A stretch of DNA of 64,000 nt from an uncultured Oleispira sp. (lineage in GTDB: Bacteria > Pseudomonadota > Gammaproteobacteria > Pseudomonadales > Oceanobacteraceae): NCBI GenBank assembly GCA_913061415.1, contig CAJXUD010000001.1, positions 124,001 through 188,000 of the forward strand, given 5' to 3'. Shown here in pieces: positions 10,750 through 19,498 of the stretch. A model generated the notes under the pieces. The model did not search any database, was not told where the DNA came from, and saw only the letters and a program-made list of their open reading frames with translations. The position numbers and the translations under genes are program-made. How positions within the stretch are numbered: position 1 is the first letter of the stretch; every line of letters starts with the position of its first letter.

Positions 10750-10777
10750 TTGCGTCCTTTTTCTGGCTCCGTACAAT
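10750..10777 (+). promoter_or_regulatory. Candidate trxA promoter
   Basis: TTGCGT (10750-10755) and TACAAT (10772-10777) are separated by 16 bases, 45 bases before the trxA start. A second -10-like TATAAT lies at 10787-10792 without a matching -35. TTGACT at 10745 would be too far (21 bases) from TACAAT. Confidence 0.45.
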
Positions 10778-10821
10778 GCACGTCTTTATAATTTTTGATA
10801 ACCAAATTCCGGAGATATTCC

Positions 10822-11148
10822 ATGAGTGATAATATCCTAACCGTTTCTGACGATTCTTTTGATGCAGACGTTCTAGGTTCTGACCTACCTGTTTTGGTTG
10901 ATTTTTGGGCTGAGTGGTGTGGTCCTTGCAAAATGATCGCTCCTGTATTGGAAGAGATTGCTGAAGAATTCGCAGGCAAGATCAAAGTTGCTAAGCTGAA
11001 CATCGATCAAAACGAAGCAACTGCACCAAAATTTGGTATTCGTAGCATCCCAACTTTGATGATTTTCAAAGATGGAAACGCTGAAGCAACTAAAGTTGGC
11101 GCATTGAGCAAGTCTGAATTAGTCGCGTTCATCGAACAAAGCATCTAA
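10822..11148 (+). CDS. trxA: Thioredoxin 1
   Basis: A 108-residue cytoplasmic thioredoxin with the redox motif WAEWCGPCK (Cys at about 33 and 36) and the cis-proline segment RSIPTLMIF. It reduces disulfides in ribonucleotide reductase, methionine sulfoxide reductase and other proteins with electrons from thioredoxin reductase. I start at ATG 10822 with GGAG nine bases upstream; an in-frame start at 10795 would add nine residues not found in the family. trxA directly before rho is the arrangement seen in E. coli and Pseudomonas. Confidence 0.97.
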   Translation: MSDNILTVSDDSFDADVLGSDLPVLVDFWAEWCGPCKMIAPVLEEIAEEFAGKIKVAKLNIDQNEATAPKFGIRSIPTLMIFKDGNAEATKVGALSKSELVAFIEQSI

Positions 11149-11156
11149 TTTGGTTG

Positions 11157-11179
11157 GCACCTAGTACTAAACTAGGTGC
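11157..11179. terminator. Perfect hairpin between trxA and rho
   Basis: GCACCTAGT and ACTAGGTGC are perfect 9-base arms around ACTAA, eight bases after the trxA stop codon. There is no T-tract, so it may mark a 3' end, a processing site or an attenuation structure before rho. Confidence 0.5.
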
Positions 11180-11361
11180 AATGTAGAGGTAAAGCATGAC
11201 TTATCGCGCTTTATCTCTGTCTTCCCCTAGACAGCCTTTGGCAAAACGTCTATATTTAATTTGTTCAATATTTAGTCTTAACCGACATTCCCCTAATATG
11301 TGCCAACCTCTTAGGTATATATTTTATTCTTAAATAAGCAATAAAACTTCTTATCCTATCT

Positions 11362-12639
11362 ATGAATCTTACCGAATTAAAGCAAAAATCCGTTCCAGAA
11401 CTACTGGATATCGCCAAGGAAATGGGCATCGAGCACGTTAGCCGTTCTCGTAAACAAGACATCATTTTCGCAGTATTAAAAAAACACGCCAAAAGTGGCG
11501 AAGACATCTACGGCGATGGCATTTTAGAAATTCTACAAGACGGCTTCGGCTTCTTACGTAGCGCAACCTCTTCTTACCTTGCTGGCCCCGATGATATTTA
11601 TGTATCACCTAGCCAAATCCGACGCTTTAACTTGCGTAAGGGTGATACGGTTGCAGGTAAAATTCGTCCGCCAAAAGAAGGCGAGCGTTACTTTGCAATG
11701 TTGAAGGTCAATGAGATCAACAACGATAAGCCAGAGAACGTTAAGAATAAGACACTTTTTGAAAACCTAACGCCATTATTTCCAGATGAAGCGTTAGTAT
11801 TAGAAGTCGGTAACGGCTCTGCAGATGATTTGTCATCCCGTGTTATCGATTTGATTGCCCCAATTGGTAAAGGCCAGCGCGGATTAATCGTTGCCCCACC
11901 TAAAGCTGGTAAGACAATGTTGCTACAAAGCATTGCTCAAGCAATCTCTCGCAACAACCCAGAATGTGAATTGATCGTATTATTGATCGACGAACGTCCT
12001 GAAGAAGTAACCGAAATGACTCGCTCCGTTCGCGGCGAAGTTGTTGCCTCTACGTTTGATGAACCACCTTCCCGTCACGTTCAGGTAGCCGAAATGGTTA
12101 TCGAAAAAGCTAAGCGTTTGGTAGAACACAAACGTGACGTTGTTATTCTTTTAGACTCCATCACGCGTCTTGCTCGTGCTTACAATACCGTTGTTCCTTC
12201 CTCTGGTAAGGTACTAACCGGTGGTGTTGATGCTCACGCATTAGAAAAGCCAAAGCGTTTCTTTGGTGCGGCTCGTAACATCGAAGAAGGTGGTTCTTTA
12301 ACCATCATCGCAACAGCGCTAGTTGATACTGGCTCTAAGATGGACGAAGTGATCTACGAAGAATTTAAAGGTACCGGTAACCAAGAACTTCACCTTGATC
12401 GTAAAGTCGCTGAGAAGCGTATTTACCCAGCGATCAACGTTCGTCGTTCTGGCACTCGTCGTGAAGACTTATTGATGTCTGAATCTGATCTTCAGCGTCT
12501 ATGGATCTTGCGTCGCTTACTTGCCGAAATGGAAGATGTACCCGCGATCGAATTCTTATTAGATAAGTTGCGTCAAAGCGAAACTAATAACGAATTTTTC
12601 GATTCTATGCGTGGTGGTAAGACGTCTAAGAAAAAATAG
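11362..12639 (+). CDS. rho: Transcription termination factor Rho
   Basis: A 425-residue hexameric RNA-dependent ATPase that ends transcription. The N-terminal helical domain ([18 protein letters not shown]) and the cold-shock-like RNA-binding fold with DGFGFLR are followed by Walker A PPKAGKT (about residues 179-185), Walker B and the Q/R loops ([10 protein letters not shown]). It aligns with E. coli Rho over its whole length apart from a short basic tail (GGKTSKKK). No clear ribosome site precedes the ATG, but the MNLTEL start is standard. The 213-base leader after trxA could host Rho autoregulation, known in E. coli. Confidence 0.98.
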   Translation: MNLTELKQKSVPELLDIAKEMGIEHVSRSRKQDIIFAVLKKHAKSGEDIYGDGILEILQDGFGFLRSATSSYLAGPDDIYVSPSQIRRFNLRKGDTVAGKIRPPKEGERYFAMLKVNEINNDKPENVKNKTLFENLTPLFPDEALVLEVGNGSADDLSSRVIDLIAPIGKGQRGLIVAPPKAGKTMLLQSIAQAISRNNPECELIVLLIDERPEEVTEMTRSVRGEVVASTFDEPPSRHVQVAEMVIEKAKRLVEHKRDVVILLDSITRLARAYNTVVPSSGKVLTGGVDAHALEKPKRFFGAARNIEEGGSLTIIATALVDTGSKMDEVIYEEFKGTGNQELHLDRKVAEKRIYPAINVRRSGTRREDLLMSESDLQRLWILRRLLAEMEDVPAIEFLLDKLRQSETNNEFFDSMRGGKTSKKK

Positions 12640-12657
12640 ACGTTTTATAACTCGCCC

Positions 12658-12729
12658 ATCTAACGCTTTGAATAAAAGCGTTAGATACAAAAAAGCCGCT
12701 AATCATTTTGCAACGATAGCGGCTTTTTT
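12658..12729. terminator. Double hairpin terminator between convergent rho and rpoH
   Basis: Two hairpins follow rho. At 12658-12686, ATCTAACGCTTT pairs perfectly with AAAGCGTTAGAT. At 12689-12729, AAAAAAGCCGCTA pairs perfectly with TAGCGGCTTTTTT around a 15-base loop, with T tracts on both strands. The second should terminate both rho and, from the other side, rpoH. Confidence 0.9.
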
Positions 12730-12820
12730 GTGCCTGCCCCTTCAATCAGAGACTTTAATCATTTCTGATTGGGAATCAAGCTAGACAATGCCAGGGTGCT
12801 GAGACTGTCGTTATGCGAAG

Positions 12821-13684
12821 TTAAGCTGTTTCTGCCTCCATGGCATCACGAACTTTCTTCATAGCATTCTTTTCTAGCTGGCGAATACGCTCAGCGGATA
12901 CATCGTACTCTGCAGCCAATTCGTGCAAAGTCGCCTTGTCGTCGGTCAACCAACGTTGCTGCAAAATATCACGGCTACGTTCATCTAAATTAGCTAAAGC
13001 CAAGTGCAGGCTCGTACTAGACTGCTGTTCATGAGCGTCGCTTTCCACAACCATGGCTGGATCAAAACGCTGATCTTCTAAATAGTGTGCAGGTGCTTTA
13101 TACGCTGTTTCATCGTCTTCATCAGCGCCAGCATCGAAAGCCGCATCACGTGCTTGCAGGCGGCCTTCCATTTCAAATACGGTTTTTTGCTCTACGCCCA
13201 ACGCTTCAGCAATATCTTGTGCTTCAGATTGAGACAACCAACCTAGCTTCTTCTTAGAGCTGCGTAGGTTAAAGAACATTTTACGCTGCGCTTTAGTGGT
13301 CGCAACTTTCACAATGCGCCAGTTACGCAAGATGAATTCGTGCATTTCGGCTTTGATCCAGTGCACAGCAAAAGATACCAAACGTACGCCAACAGCAGGG
13401 TCGAAGCGTTTAACCGCTTTCATCAAACCTACGTTACCTTCTTGGATTAAGTCACCTTGATTCAAACCGTAACCGGAGTAGCTTTTTGCGATATGCGCAA
13501 CAAAACGTAAGTGCGACATAATTAAACGACGCGCAGCCTCTAAGTCTTCTTCATAATGAAGACGACTGGTTAATTCTCGCTCTTCTGCAATGCTTAACAC
13601 AGGCACAGAATTAACCCGAGCCAAATAGGCTTCTAGGTTAGCGCCAGGGCTTAAGGCATCAATAGATTGCAAGGCAGTGTTCAT
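12821..13684 (-). CDS. rpoH: Heat-shock sigma factor RpoH (sigma-32)
   Basis: A 287-residue group 3 sigma factor that directs RNA polymerase to heat-shock promoters. Region 2 ([19 protein letters not shown]), the RpoH box QRKMFFNLR (about residues 132-140, diagnostic of sigma-32) and the region 4 helix-turn-helix ([18 protein letters not shown]) are intact. Start is ATG 13684 with GGAAG upstream; the TTG one codon earlier is less likely. It lies downstream of ftsX on the same strand, the ftsYEX-rpoH order shared with E. coli, but has its own promoter candidates at 13735-13764. Confidence 0.97.
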   Translation of the reverse strand: MNTALQSIDALSPGANLEAYLARVNSVPVLSIAEERELTSRLHYEEDLEAARRLIMSHLRFVAHIAKSYSGYGLNQGDLIQEGNVGLMKAVKRFDPAVGVRLVSFAVHWIKAEMHEFILRNWRIVKVATTKAQRKMFFNLRSSKKKLGWLSQSEAQDIAEALGVEQKTVFEMEGRLQARDAAFDAGADEDDETAYKAPAHYLEDQRFDPAMVVESDAHEQQSSTSLHLALANLDERSRDILQQRWLTDDKATLHELAAEYDVSAERIRQLEKNAMKKVRDAMEAETA

Positions 13685-13734
13685 CAATTCTTCCTATTCA
13701 ATTAATAAAGGACACAAGGAGTGTAGCACTGGTT

Positions 13735-13764
13735 ATTATAGAGTGCCATGGTGATATTAAGTTC
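13735..13764 (-). promoter_or_regulatory. Candidate overlapping sigma-70 and sigma-E-type promoters of rpoH
   Basis: On the minus strand GAACTT (13759-13764) is followed after 16 bases by TCTAT (13738-13742), close to the GGAACTT-N16-TCTGA pattern of RpoE promoters, and an exact sigma-70 -10, TATAAT (13735-13740), overlaps it. E. coli rpoH also has an RpoE-type promoter. No good sigma-70 -35 is seen. A short inverted repeat (GGTGA / TCACC) spans the element. Confidence 0.45.
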
Positions 13765-13828
13765 ACCAGTGGAACAGTCCTTTTACTTTTCTTTGCATTA
13801 AACTCGCTCAAGACGCGAATCTAAAAAA

Positions 13829-14800
13829 TTAAGGCTCAATCGCTACCAAATGACGCTGGACTGACCACCACGAACCCATCAAGCCCAATAGCGACGCGCT
13901 TAATATTAACCAACAAGTCGGCTCAAAAGGAAGGGGCTGTAGATAAAAGTCAGCTCCATATAAAGCCGCAATCTCGGCAACCGGACCTTGTAGCAAAATC
14001 CAACATAACCCAAGCATGAGCCACGCGAGTATTCCACCAATTGCGCCGTACCAGAAGCCCGAGTATAAAAAGGGACGACGCACATAAGCATTGGTGCCCC
14101 CCACCAGCTTAATGACTCTAATTTCTTCAGTGCGTGCGGCGATGGATAAGCGAATGGTATTACCCACCACTAGCACAATCGCCAAGGCTAACAAAACACC
14201 GACAACCACCACTAAGCGTTGGGCAAGGGCTAGCAAGGCGAGTAGTCGCTCAACCCAAGCCATATCAACTTGCACACTGTCTACGTGCTTAAAGGATTGG
14301 ATTTGTGCGACCAGCACATTGAGCTCATCTTTATCGATACCCAGTGGCGGCTCCACCAGCAAAACCGCTGGCAATGGATTTTCATCTAAGAAACTCAGGG
14401 CTTCCGATATTCCGCCATATTCTGTGAACTCTTCTAAAGCTTGCTCAGGCGAGACATAAACTACTTTGTTAACCTGATCCAGCGAGCCTACTTTTAAGCG
14501 CAAAGCATTACTGTCAGCTTCGCGAATATCGGTTGTTAAAAAGACCGTCATTTGGCCCGATGCTTCAAAGTGACCACTTAGCTGTTGTAAGTTATTCACC
14601 GCCATATACAACGCACCAGGCAGTGTGAGAGCAATAGCGATAACCAACCAAGTTAATAAACTGGACGCAGGCGTGGATAATAGTTTTGCTAAAGATTCCA
14701 CAGCCACCATTTGGTGGTTGCGGAAGTAGGCGCTTAATTTATCACTCGCGGCTAACTTAGCCGTGGATGCGCCTTGCTGAGTTATTTGCTTCTCAGACAT
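13829..14800 (-). CDS. ftsX: Cell division protein FtsX
   Basis: The membrane half of the FtsEX complex, which couples ATP hydrolysis at the septum to activation of peptidoglycan hydrolases through EnvC-like partners. The 323-residue product has a cytoplasmic N-terminus, one transmembrane helix (about residues 48-68), a periplasmic domain (about 70-185) and three further helices in the FtsX/MacB permease domain (about 190-320). Its start overlaps the end of ftsE by eight bases, so the two are translationally coupled. Confidence 0.96.
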   Translation of the reverse strand: MSEKQITQQGASTAKLAASDKLSAYFRNHQMVAVESLAKLLSTPASSLLTWLVIAIALTLPGALYMAVNNLQQLSGHFEASGQMTVFLTTDIREADSNALRLKVGSLDQVNKVVYVSPEQALEEFTEYGGISEALSFLDENPLPAVLLVEPPLGIDKDELNVLVAQIQSFKHVDSVQVDMAWVERLLALLALAQRLVVVVGVLLALAIVLVVGNTIRLSIAARTEEIRVIKLVGGTNAYVRRPFLYSGFWYGAIGGILAWLMLGLCWILLQGPVAEIAALYGADFYLQPLPFEPTCWLILSASLLGLMGSWWSVQRHLVAIEP

Positions 14801-15485
14801 GCGTTACCCCTTCGCTGGCAGTATTTCCGGCAACCATTTGGCCGTCTTGCAAGATTAGGCGACGTTTGTTCATGCGCTCTACGAGTGCGATGTCGTGGGT
14901 TGCGATTAATACGGTTGTTCCAACCTGCTGGAACTGGCTAAAAAGGTTCATAATTTCAGCGGATAATTCAGGGTCTAGGTTACCAGTGGGTTCATCGGCA
15001 ATTAATAGTGCAGGTTTATTAACAACAGCGCGGGCGATACCGATGCGTTGTTGTTCACCTCCTGACAATTGGATAGGGTTGAGCTTTTCTTTGCCTAACA
15101 AGCCGACTTTATCTAACGCGGCACGCACACGACGGCCGGTCTCTTTTAACGAGGTGCCTGCAATCAATAGCGGCAACGCGACGTTTTCGAAGACCGAGCG
15201 ATCAAAGAGTAGTTGGTGATTTTGGAAGACGACGCCGACTTTACGTCTATGGTAGGGAACAAGCCCTTCACGCATACGCGACAGATTGCTGCCATCGACA
15301 ATGACTTCGCCACGCGTAGGCACTTCCATGCGCATCATGAGTTTTAGCAGGGTACTTTTACCGGCACCGGAGTGACCGGTAAGAAACGCCATCTCACCAC
15401 GAGCCAACTCAAAGCTAACACCGCTGAGGGCCTCATTACCCGACGGGTAACGCTTACTGACACGATCAAAACGAACCATTGGCAA
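14793..15485 (-). CDS. ftsE: Cell division ATP-binding protein FtsE
   Basis: ABC-type ATPase of the FtsEX septal complex. Walker A GHSGAGKST (about residues 37-45), the Q loop, signature LSGGEQQR, Walker B LLIADEPTGNLD and the H-loop histidine (ATHD) are intact. Start choice: AGGAG at 15494-15498 is eight bases from a TTG at 15485 but 14 from the ATG at 15479, which matches the usual family start (MVRFDRVSK). I give the TTG; the ATG would shorten the protein by two residues. It precedes and overlaps ftsX. Confidence 0.95.
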   Translation of the reverse strand: MPMVRFDRVSKRYPSGNEALSGVSFELARGEMAFLTGHSGAGKSTLLKLMMRMEVPTRGEVIVDGSNLSRMREGLVPYHRRKVGVVFQNHQLLFDRSVFENVALPLLIAGTSLKETGRRVRAALDKVGLLGKEKLNPIQLSGGEQQRIGIARAVVNKPALLIADEPTGNLDPELSAEIMNLFSQFQQVGTTVLIATHDIALVERMNKRRLILQDGQMVAGNTASEGVTHV

Positions 15486-15515
15486 AGTATGGGCTCCTGG
15501 TTACGCTCTCGGCTA

Positions 15516-15620
15516 TTGGGGTCTAGCATGCCCTTTTACGGCACGCGGTGAATACTTCCATGTACGCTCGTATTTTGCATCCCTGCAAAATGACGGCCTT
15601 AAATGGCACACTAGACCCAA
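15516..15620. repeat. Nested palindromic element between ftsY and ftsE
   Basis: About 105 bases bounded by an inverted repeat: TTGGGGTCTAG at 15516-15526 and CTAGACCCAA at 15611-15620 (10 pairs, one bulged G), with TGCC/GGCA pairing just inside. Within it lie a short hairpin (TAC-TTCCAT-GTA, 15553-15564) and a perfect one (ATTTTGCA-TCCC-TGCAAAAT, about 15573-15592). No coding potential. The architecture resembles a short palindromic repeat or MITE-like element; only one copy is in this window. Confidence 0.6.
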
Positions 15621-15708
15621 ACACCCAAAAGCTGTAGTTATCAATTTATTATTTTATGTTTTATTCCGCCGCATACTCTATCGCAAGAAGCATGATTAGC
15701 TTTCTTTG

Positions 15709-16935
15709 TTAACTATCTTTATTAAACAGTGCACGAGTAAAATCATTGGCATCAAACGGACGCAAATCATTAATACCTTCACCAATACCAATAAAGCGAA
15801 CCGGCAAACCAAGTTGTTTAGCCAAGGCGAAGATCACACCGCCTTTTGCTGTGCCATCAAGCTTGGTTAAGGTTAAGCCAGTAACCCCCACTGATTTTTG
15901 GAATTGAGTCGCTTGGTTCAGGGCGTTTTGACCTGTACCTGCGTCCAATACCAGCATCACTTCGTGGGGTGCTTCTGGGTCAATTTTTTTCATCACACGA
16001 ACGACTTTTTCAAGCTCGCCCATTAAATTGTCTTTAGTATGCAAACGACCTGCAGTATCCGCGATTAAAATATCCGTACCACGGGCAGTCGCCGCTTCTA
16101 ACGCGTCATACAATACCGATGCACTGTCTGCACCAGTGTGCTGAGCCACAACAGGCACGTCGTTACGTTCGCCCCAGACTTGTAGCTGCTCGACCGCCGC
16201 CGCACGGAAGGTATCACCTGCCGCTAACATTACCGACTTGCCTTTCGCTTGGAATTGCTTTGCAAGCTTACCGATAGTCGTGGTTTTACCAACACCGTTG
16301 ATGCCAACCATTAAGATCACATAAGGTTTATTACCCGAGTCGATCACTAACGGCTGTTCGCAAGGCGCTAAGATGTCTTGCAGCTCTGTGATTAGAGCTT
16401 CAAACAACGCATCGGAATCGGTTAATTCTTTACGACCGACACGTTCGGTCAACTTCGCCATAATTTCGCGAGTTGCTTCAACACCCACATCGGCCATTAC
16501 CAGCTGAGTTTCTAGATCTTCTAATAGATCGTCATCAATTTCTTTTTTACCTAAAAGAAGATGTGCAACACCGTCGCTGAAGCCTGAGCGGGTTTTACTT
16601 AAGCCTGTCGCTAAACGACTAAAGAAGCCTTTCTTCTCTTTCGCCTCTTCTATCTCGGCAGACTCTTTAAAGAAAACAACCTCTTCACCAGCAGGCGTAC
16701 CAGCCTTAGCCATATCTTGCGTATGCACTTTAGGCACAGCTGTTTGAGGCACTGCTGCTTTGGGTATTGCAGCTTTGGCCTCATCGATAGGCTGTTCTGG
16801 AGTACTATTTGCTGAGTTGTTTAGAGAGCTATTTGTAGAGCCATCTAAAGAGCTATTAGCAGAGCTTTCAGCTGCTTCCGTCGCGTTATTTTGATCATCG
16901 ACGTCTTTTTTCTTACGCTTAAACATTTCAAACAT
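15709..16935 (-). CDS. ftsY: Signal recognition particle receptor FtsY
   Basis: SRP receptor GTPase that docks ribosome-SRP complexes at the inner membrane. The 408-residue product starts with a basic segment (FKRKKK), then a low-complexity Ser/Asn/Ala region of about 75 residues with imperfect repeats, typical of the poorly conserved FtsY A domain. The NG domain follows: helical N domain, G1 GINGVGKTTT (about 213-222), DTAGR, and TKLDGTAKGG near the C-terminus. It reads toward ftsE but is separated from it by 223 bases containing the palindromic element. Confidence 0.97.
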   Translation of the reverse strand: MFEMFKRKKKDVDDQNNATEAAESSANSSLDGSTNSSLNNSANSTPEQPIDEAKAAIPKAAVPQTAVPKVHTQDMAKAGTPAGEEVVFFKESAEIEEAKEKKGFFSRLATGLSKTRSGFSDGVAHLLLGKKEIDDDLLEDLETQLVMADVGVEATREIMAKLTERVGRKELTDSDALFEALITELQDILAPCEQPLVIDSGNKPYVILMVGINGVGKTTTIGKLAKQFQAKGKSVMLAAGDTFRAAAVEQLQVWGERNDVPVVAQHTGADSASVLYDALEAATARGTDILIADTAGRLHTKDNLMGELEKVVRVMKKIDPEAPHEVMLVLDAGTGQNALNQATQFQKSVGVTGLTLTKLDGTAKGGVIFALAKQLGLPVRFIGIGEGINDLRPFDANDFTRALFNKDS

Positions 16936-17025
16936 AGCGGGTTCTCGAATCTATCGCTCGAATAAGATTTAGTTGCGGTCTATCCTACCATCTATCGTCT
17001 GTTGTGAATAATACAAGGAAGCATA

Positions 17026-17946
17026 ATGAAGCTGCGTTTTAGCCGTTCAACCCTTAATTTGATCATTTTCACCTGCATTATCTTAATTGGCTGGGCCAGT
17101 ATCGATAAAAATCGAACAGATGACGCCCCAAAAACCGAAATGATCGAACTGCCACCGTTAACAGAATTACAGCACCAGTCTTGGTTTAGCCACGAAGGCA
17201 TTCAGGTTATTTGGCAAACTAGACTCGATACTGACTTTCTCATTCGCATCCGCGGAACGGGAAAATATGACATTTCAAAAATCCCGCTAGATTCTTCCCT
17301 ATTCAGCTGGCAGCAAGGTTATTGGCAGTGGGATTTCAGCCTAGGTGATCAATTTGAACAGGGATTACCCAGCTTAAGTCAGCAGCTCAATAATTTCCCT
17401 GATCATTTAAAAGGTCAACCAGCGACGATTATTCTACAAGGCCCTTGGAGTGATGATATTGCTCGCCTTACCAGTGCTCGTCTAATAAGAAGCTTGGCTT
17501 TAAAGCCGCTCGATTCTGTCACCCGCTCTGCTGATACTCCACTCTCGACTAAATCTCACAACAAAAGCGATACCAATACGTACTCTTGTCCATGGCAGCC
17601 CGTTAGCGCGCAGTTTTGGCTACAAGATCAGTTAACCCACGCTAAAAAAAGTCAGCCGAATATCGAAACAAAAGAGTGGATCGTCTCTGCTTGGCCAACA
17701 CTTGCCCCGATTAATGAGGCGTCATTACGTATTTGGAAGCAGACATTTGTGCAACAGTGGCAGTTAAATTGGCAAAATGCTGCAACACAATTCGACATAC
17801 TCTCCGACCTCGCATACTATCGCCTGCCTCAAAACTACCTATTAGAAGGTTACTGGGGCATCAATGAACTAGAGGTGCCCGAGCTAGAGACATACTTGAG
17901 TCAGTGCCAGCCATTAAGTGCATTAGCCACTGATACTGATCATTAA
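17026..17946 (+). CDS. Unrecognised membrane-anchored protein at the usual M16-peptidase locus
   Basis: A 306-residue protein with one N-terminal transmembrane segment (about residues 10-26, likely an uncleaved anchor) and a mainly extracytoplasmic body rich in Trp and Gln. AGGAAG precedes the ATG. I do not recognise a family with confidence. In Pseudomonas and relatives the gene between ftsY and rsmD encodes M16-type peptidases. The segment near residues 264-293 (RLPQNYLLEGYW..., ending in ELETYL) resembles the end of an M16 domain, but no HxxEH zinc motif is present. A degenerate, non-catalytic M16-like protein is therefore possible. It is divergent from ftsY. Confidence 0.75.
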   Translation: MKLRFSRSTLNLIIFTCIILIGWASIDKNRTDDAPKTEMIELPPLTELQHQSWFSHEGIQVIWQTRLDTDFLIRIRGTGKYDISKIPLDSSLFSWQQGYWQWDFSLGDQFEQGLPSLSQQLNNFPDHLKGQPATIILQGPWSDDIARLTSARLIRSLALKPLDSVTRSADTPLSTKSHNKSDTNTYSCPWQPVSAQFWLQDQLTHAKKSQPNIETKEWIVSAWPTLAPINEASLRIWKQTFVQQWQLNWQNAATQFDILSDLAYYRLPQNYLLEGYWGINELEVPELETYLSQCQPLSALATDTDH

Positions 17947-18036
17947 GAAGATGGCCGCTAAACAAATAGCGGTTAAGTAAATAGTTAACACCGACAATAG
18001 CGCATTCAGAAGAGCATTAGGTAAGGCAGCATCACC

Positions 18037-18642
18037 ATGGCGAAAAAGAAAAGCAGCAGTAATAAAACCAGCCTACGCAGAGGCGCTCAGCAATTGCGTA
18101 TTATTGGTGGTGATTGGCGATCTCGTCGCATCCAATTTGCCGATGCACCTGGCTTACGACCAACCATGGATAAAGTTCGTGAAACAGTGTTTAACTGGCT
18201 GCAATGGGATATCGAAGGCAAACTGATTCTCGATTGCTTTGCCGGAAGTGGAGCCTTGGGTTATGAAGCCCTGAGCCGTGGCGCAAAAGAAGTGACCTTT
18301 TTAGAATTCAATGCCAATGCAACACGCTGCATTCGTGAATCTCTAGAATCGTTAAATGCGACCAATGCACAAGTGCACCAAACCGATGCGATTGCTTGGT
18401 TGGCGCAGCACCCTCAATTAGAGCAGTTTGACGTTATCTTTTTAGACCCGCCTTTTGGTAGAGAGTTGCTAAAACCTGCAGTTGATATTTTGGCAGAGAA
18501 AGCTCAGGTCGGGTGCTTGATCTATGTTGAAGTTGAAGCCGATGCGGACCTCTCTTGCATCCCTGCTAACTGGTTAGAAACCAAGCGCAAAGATGCGAAA
18601 GAATTTAGCTTTATGGTCTTTGAGGTTGAATCAGCCGAATAG
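18037..18642 (+). CDS. rsmD: 16S rRNA (guanine-966-N2)-methyltransferase
   Basis: Methylates G966 of 16S rRNA in the 30S subunit using S-adenosylmethionine. The 201-residue Rossmann-fold protein has the RsmD N-terminus (LRIIGGDWRSRRIQF, PTMDKVRETVFNWL), the SAM motif LDCFAGSGALGYEALSRGA (about residues 68-86) and the catalytic FLDPPFG (about 138-144). The basic Ser/Lys N-terminal extension of about 15 residues is common. Position next to ftsY agrees with E. coli and Pseudomonas. Confidence 0.95.
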   Translation: MAKKKSSSNKTSLRRGAQQLRIIGGDWRSRRIQFADAPGLRPTMDKVRETVFNWLQWDIEGKLILDCFAGSGALGYEALSRGAKEVTFLEFNANATRCIRESLESLNATNAQVHQTDAIAWLAQHPQLEQFDVIFLDPPFGRELLKPAVDILAEKAQVGCLIYVEVEADADLSCIPANWLETKRKDAKEFSFMVFEVESAE

Positions 18643-18682
18643 GTCTTTCAACGACGACGCTAAACTTGATTGAAACGTTTAA

Positions 18683-19348
18683 TTACAGCCAGTCAGGCTT
18701 AGCAACAAAGTCGACCTGCATAGCCTCGACACGTTCACGATACTCGTCAGTTAAATACGGACGCTCTAGCTGGAATATTTGGTAAATCCCGCCCTTGAGC
18801 ATTTCTAAGGTAACCGTCTCGTTTTTGCCCAGCAATAGATTGCACTGCAAGAACGAAAACCAGCTCGTTACTACAATCCAAGTGTTCAATGCGAGTCCCT
18901 CTATATTGCGCTGATCAATATCGATAATATTGGCATCACGCAAGCCTTCATAAATTCGCTCGGTGTTCTTTTGGCAACGACGGAAAAACGCTCTATAACG
19001 AGAGTGCAGCCTTTCCTCTTCAAATAATAAAGACTCCATATCGCGATGAAGAAAACGATATTCCCACAAGCCCTGAAAGACCTCTTGTAAATAACTCAGC
19101 TTATCTTCAATGGTCAACTTACGGCCAATCGGCACGACTAGATTTTGATCGACGCGAGCTTCGTAGCTTAAGAACAGTTCAAAAATAATCTCTTGCTTAT
19201 TCTTGAAGTGGTAATACAAATTACCAGGAGACATATCTAAATGAGCGGCAATATGATTGGTCGTCACCTTGCGCTCACCCTGCTGGTTAAATAGTTCGAG
19301 GGCGGCATTCAGTATCCGGTCACGAGTTTTCATCTTCTGTTTGAACAT
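18683..19348 (-). CDS. TetR-family transcriptional regulator
   Basis: A 221-residue regulator. The N-terminal TetR helix-turn-helix (RDRILNAALELFNQQGE, then HIAAHLDMSPGNLYYHFKNK, about residues 9-51) is intact; the rest is an all-helical ligand domain of uncertain specificity. It is divergent from the aldehyde dehydrogenase gene, with an inverted repeat between them, so it most likely represses that cluster and itself. Inducer unknown; given the target genes, an alcohol, aldehyde or fatty acid is plausible. An alternative ATG five codons in cannot be excluded. Confidence 0.92.
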   Translation of the reverse strand: MFKQKMKTRDRILNAALELFNQQGERKVTTNHIAAHLDMSPGNLYYHFKNKQEIIFELFLSYEARVDQNLVVPIGRKLTIEDKLSYLQEVFQGLWEYRFLHRDMESLLFEEERLHSRYRAFFRRCQKNTERIYEGLRDANIIDIDQRNIEGLALNTWIVVTSWFSFLQCNLLLGKNETVTLEMLKGGIYQIFQLERPYLTDEYRERVEAMQVDFVAKPDWL

Positions 19349-19415
19349 CCTTTTAAATACCCCAACATTTCTGGCAGCTTCATTGTAAACCTTCCTGTCA
19401 TTTTTGCAGCTGCTA

Positions 19416-19444
19416 TTGACAGTTTAGAGCAATCACTCTAATAA
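19416..19444 (+). promoter_or_regulatory. Promoter with inverted-repeat operator for the aldehyde dehydrogenase cluster
   Basis: A perfect -35 TTGACA (19416-19421) is followed after 17 bases by TAATAA (19439-19444). Between them TTAGAG-CAATCA-CTCTAA (19424-19441) is a perfect 6-base inverted repeat with a 6-base centre. A dimeric TetR protein bound here would block polymerase, which fits the adjacent divergent regulator gene. Confidence 0.55.
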
Positions 19445-19498
19445 TACCCATAGAATAATTAATAACAGCGCCACGAATCTATTTATCGGAGCCCTTCC

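Noticed and set aside
14767-15219. 150-codon open frame on the plus strand opposite ftsE and ftsX
   Set aside because: It lies antisense to two well-supported conserved genes, has no ribosome site and its product has no recognisable features; it is a shadow frame.
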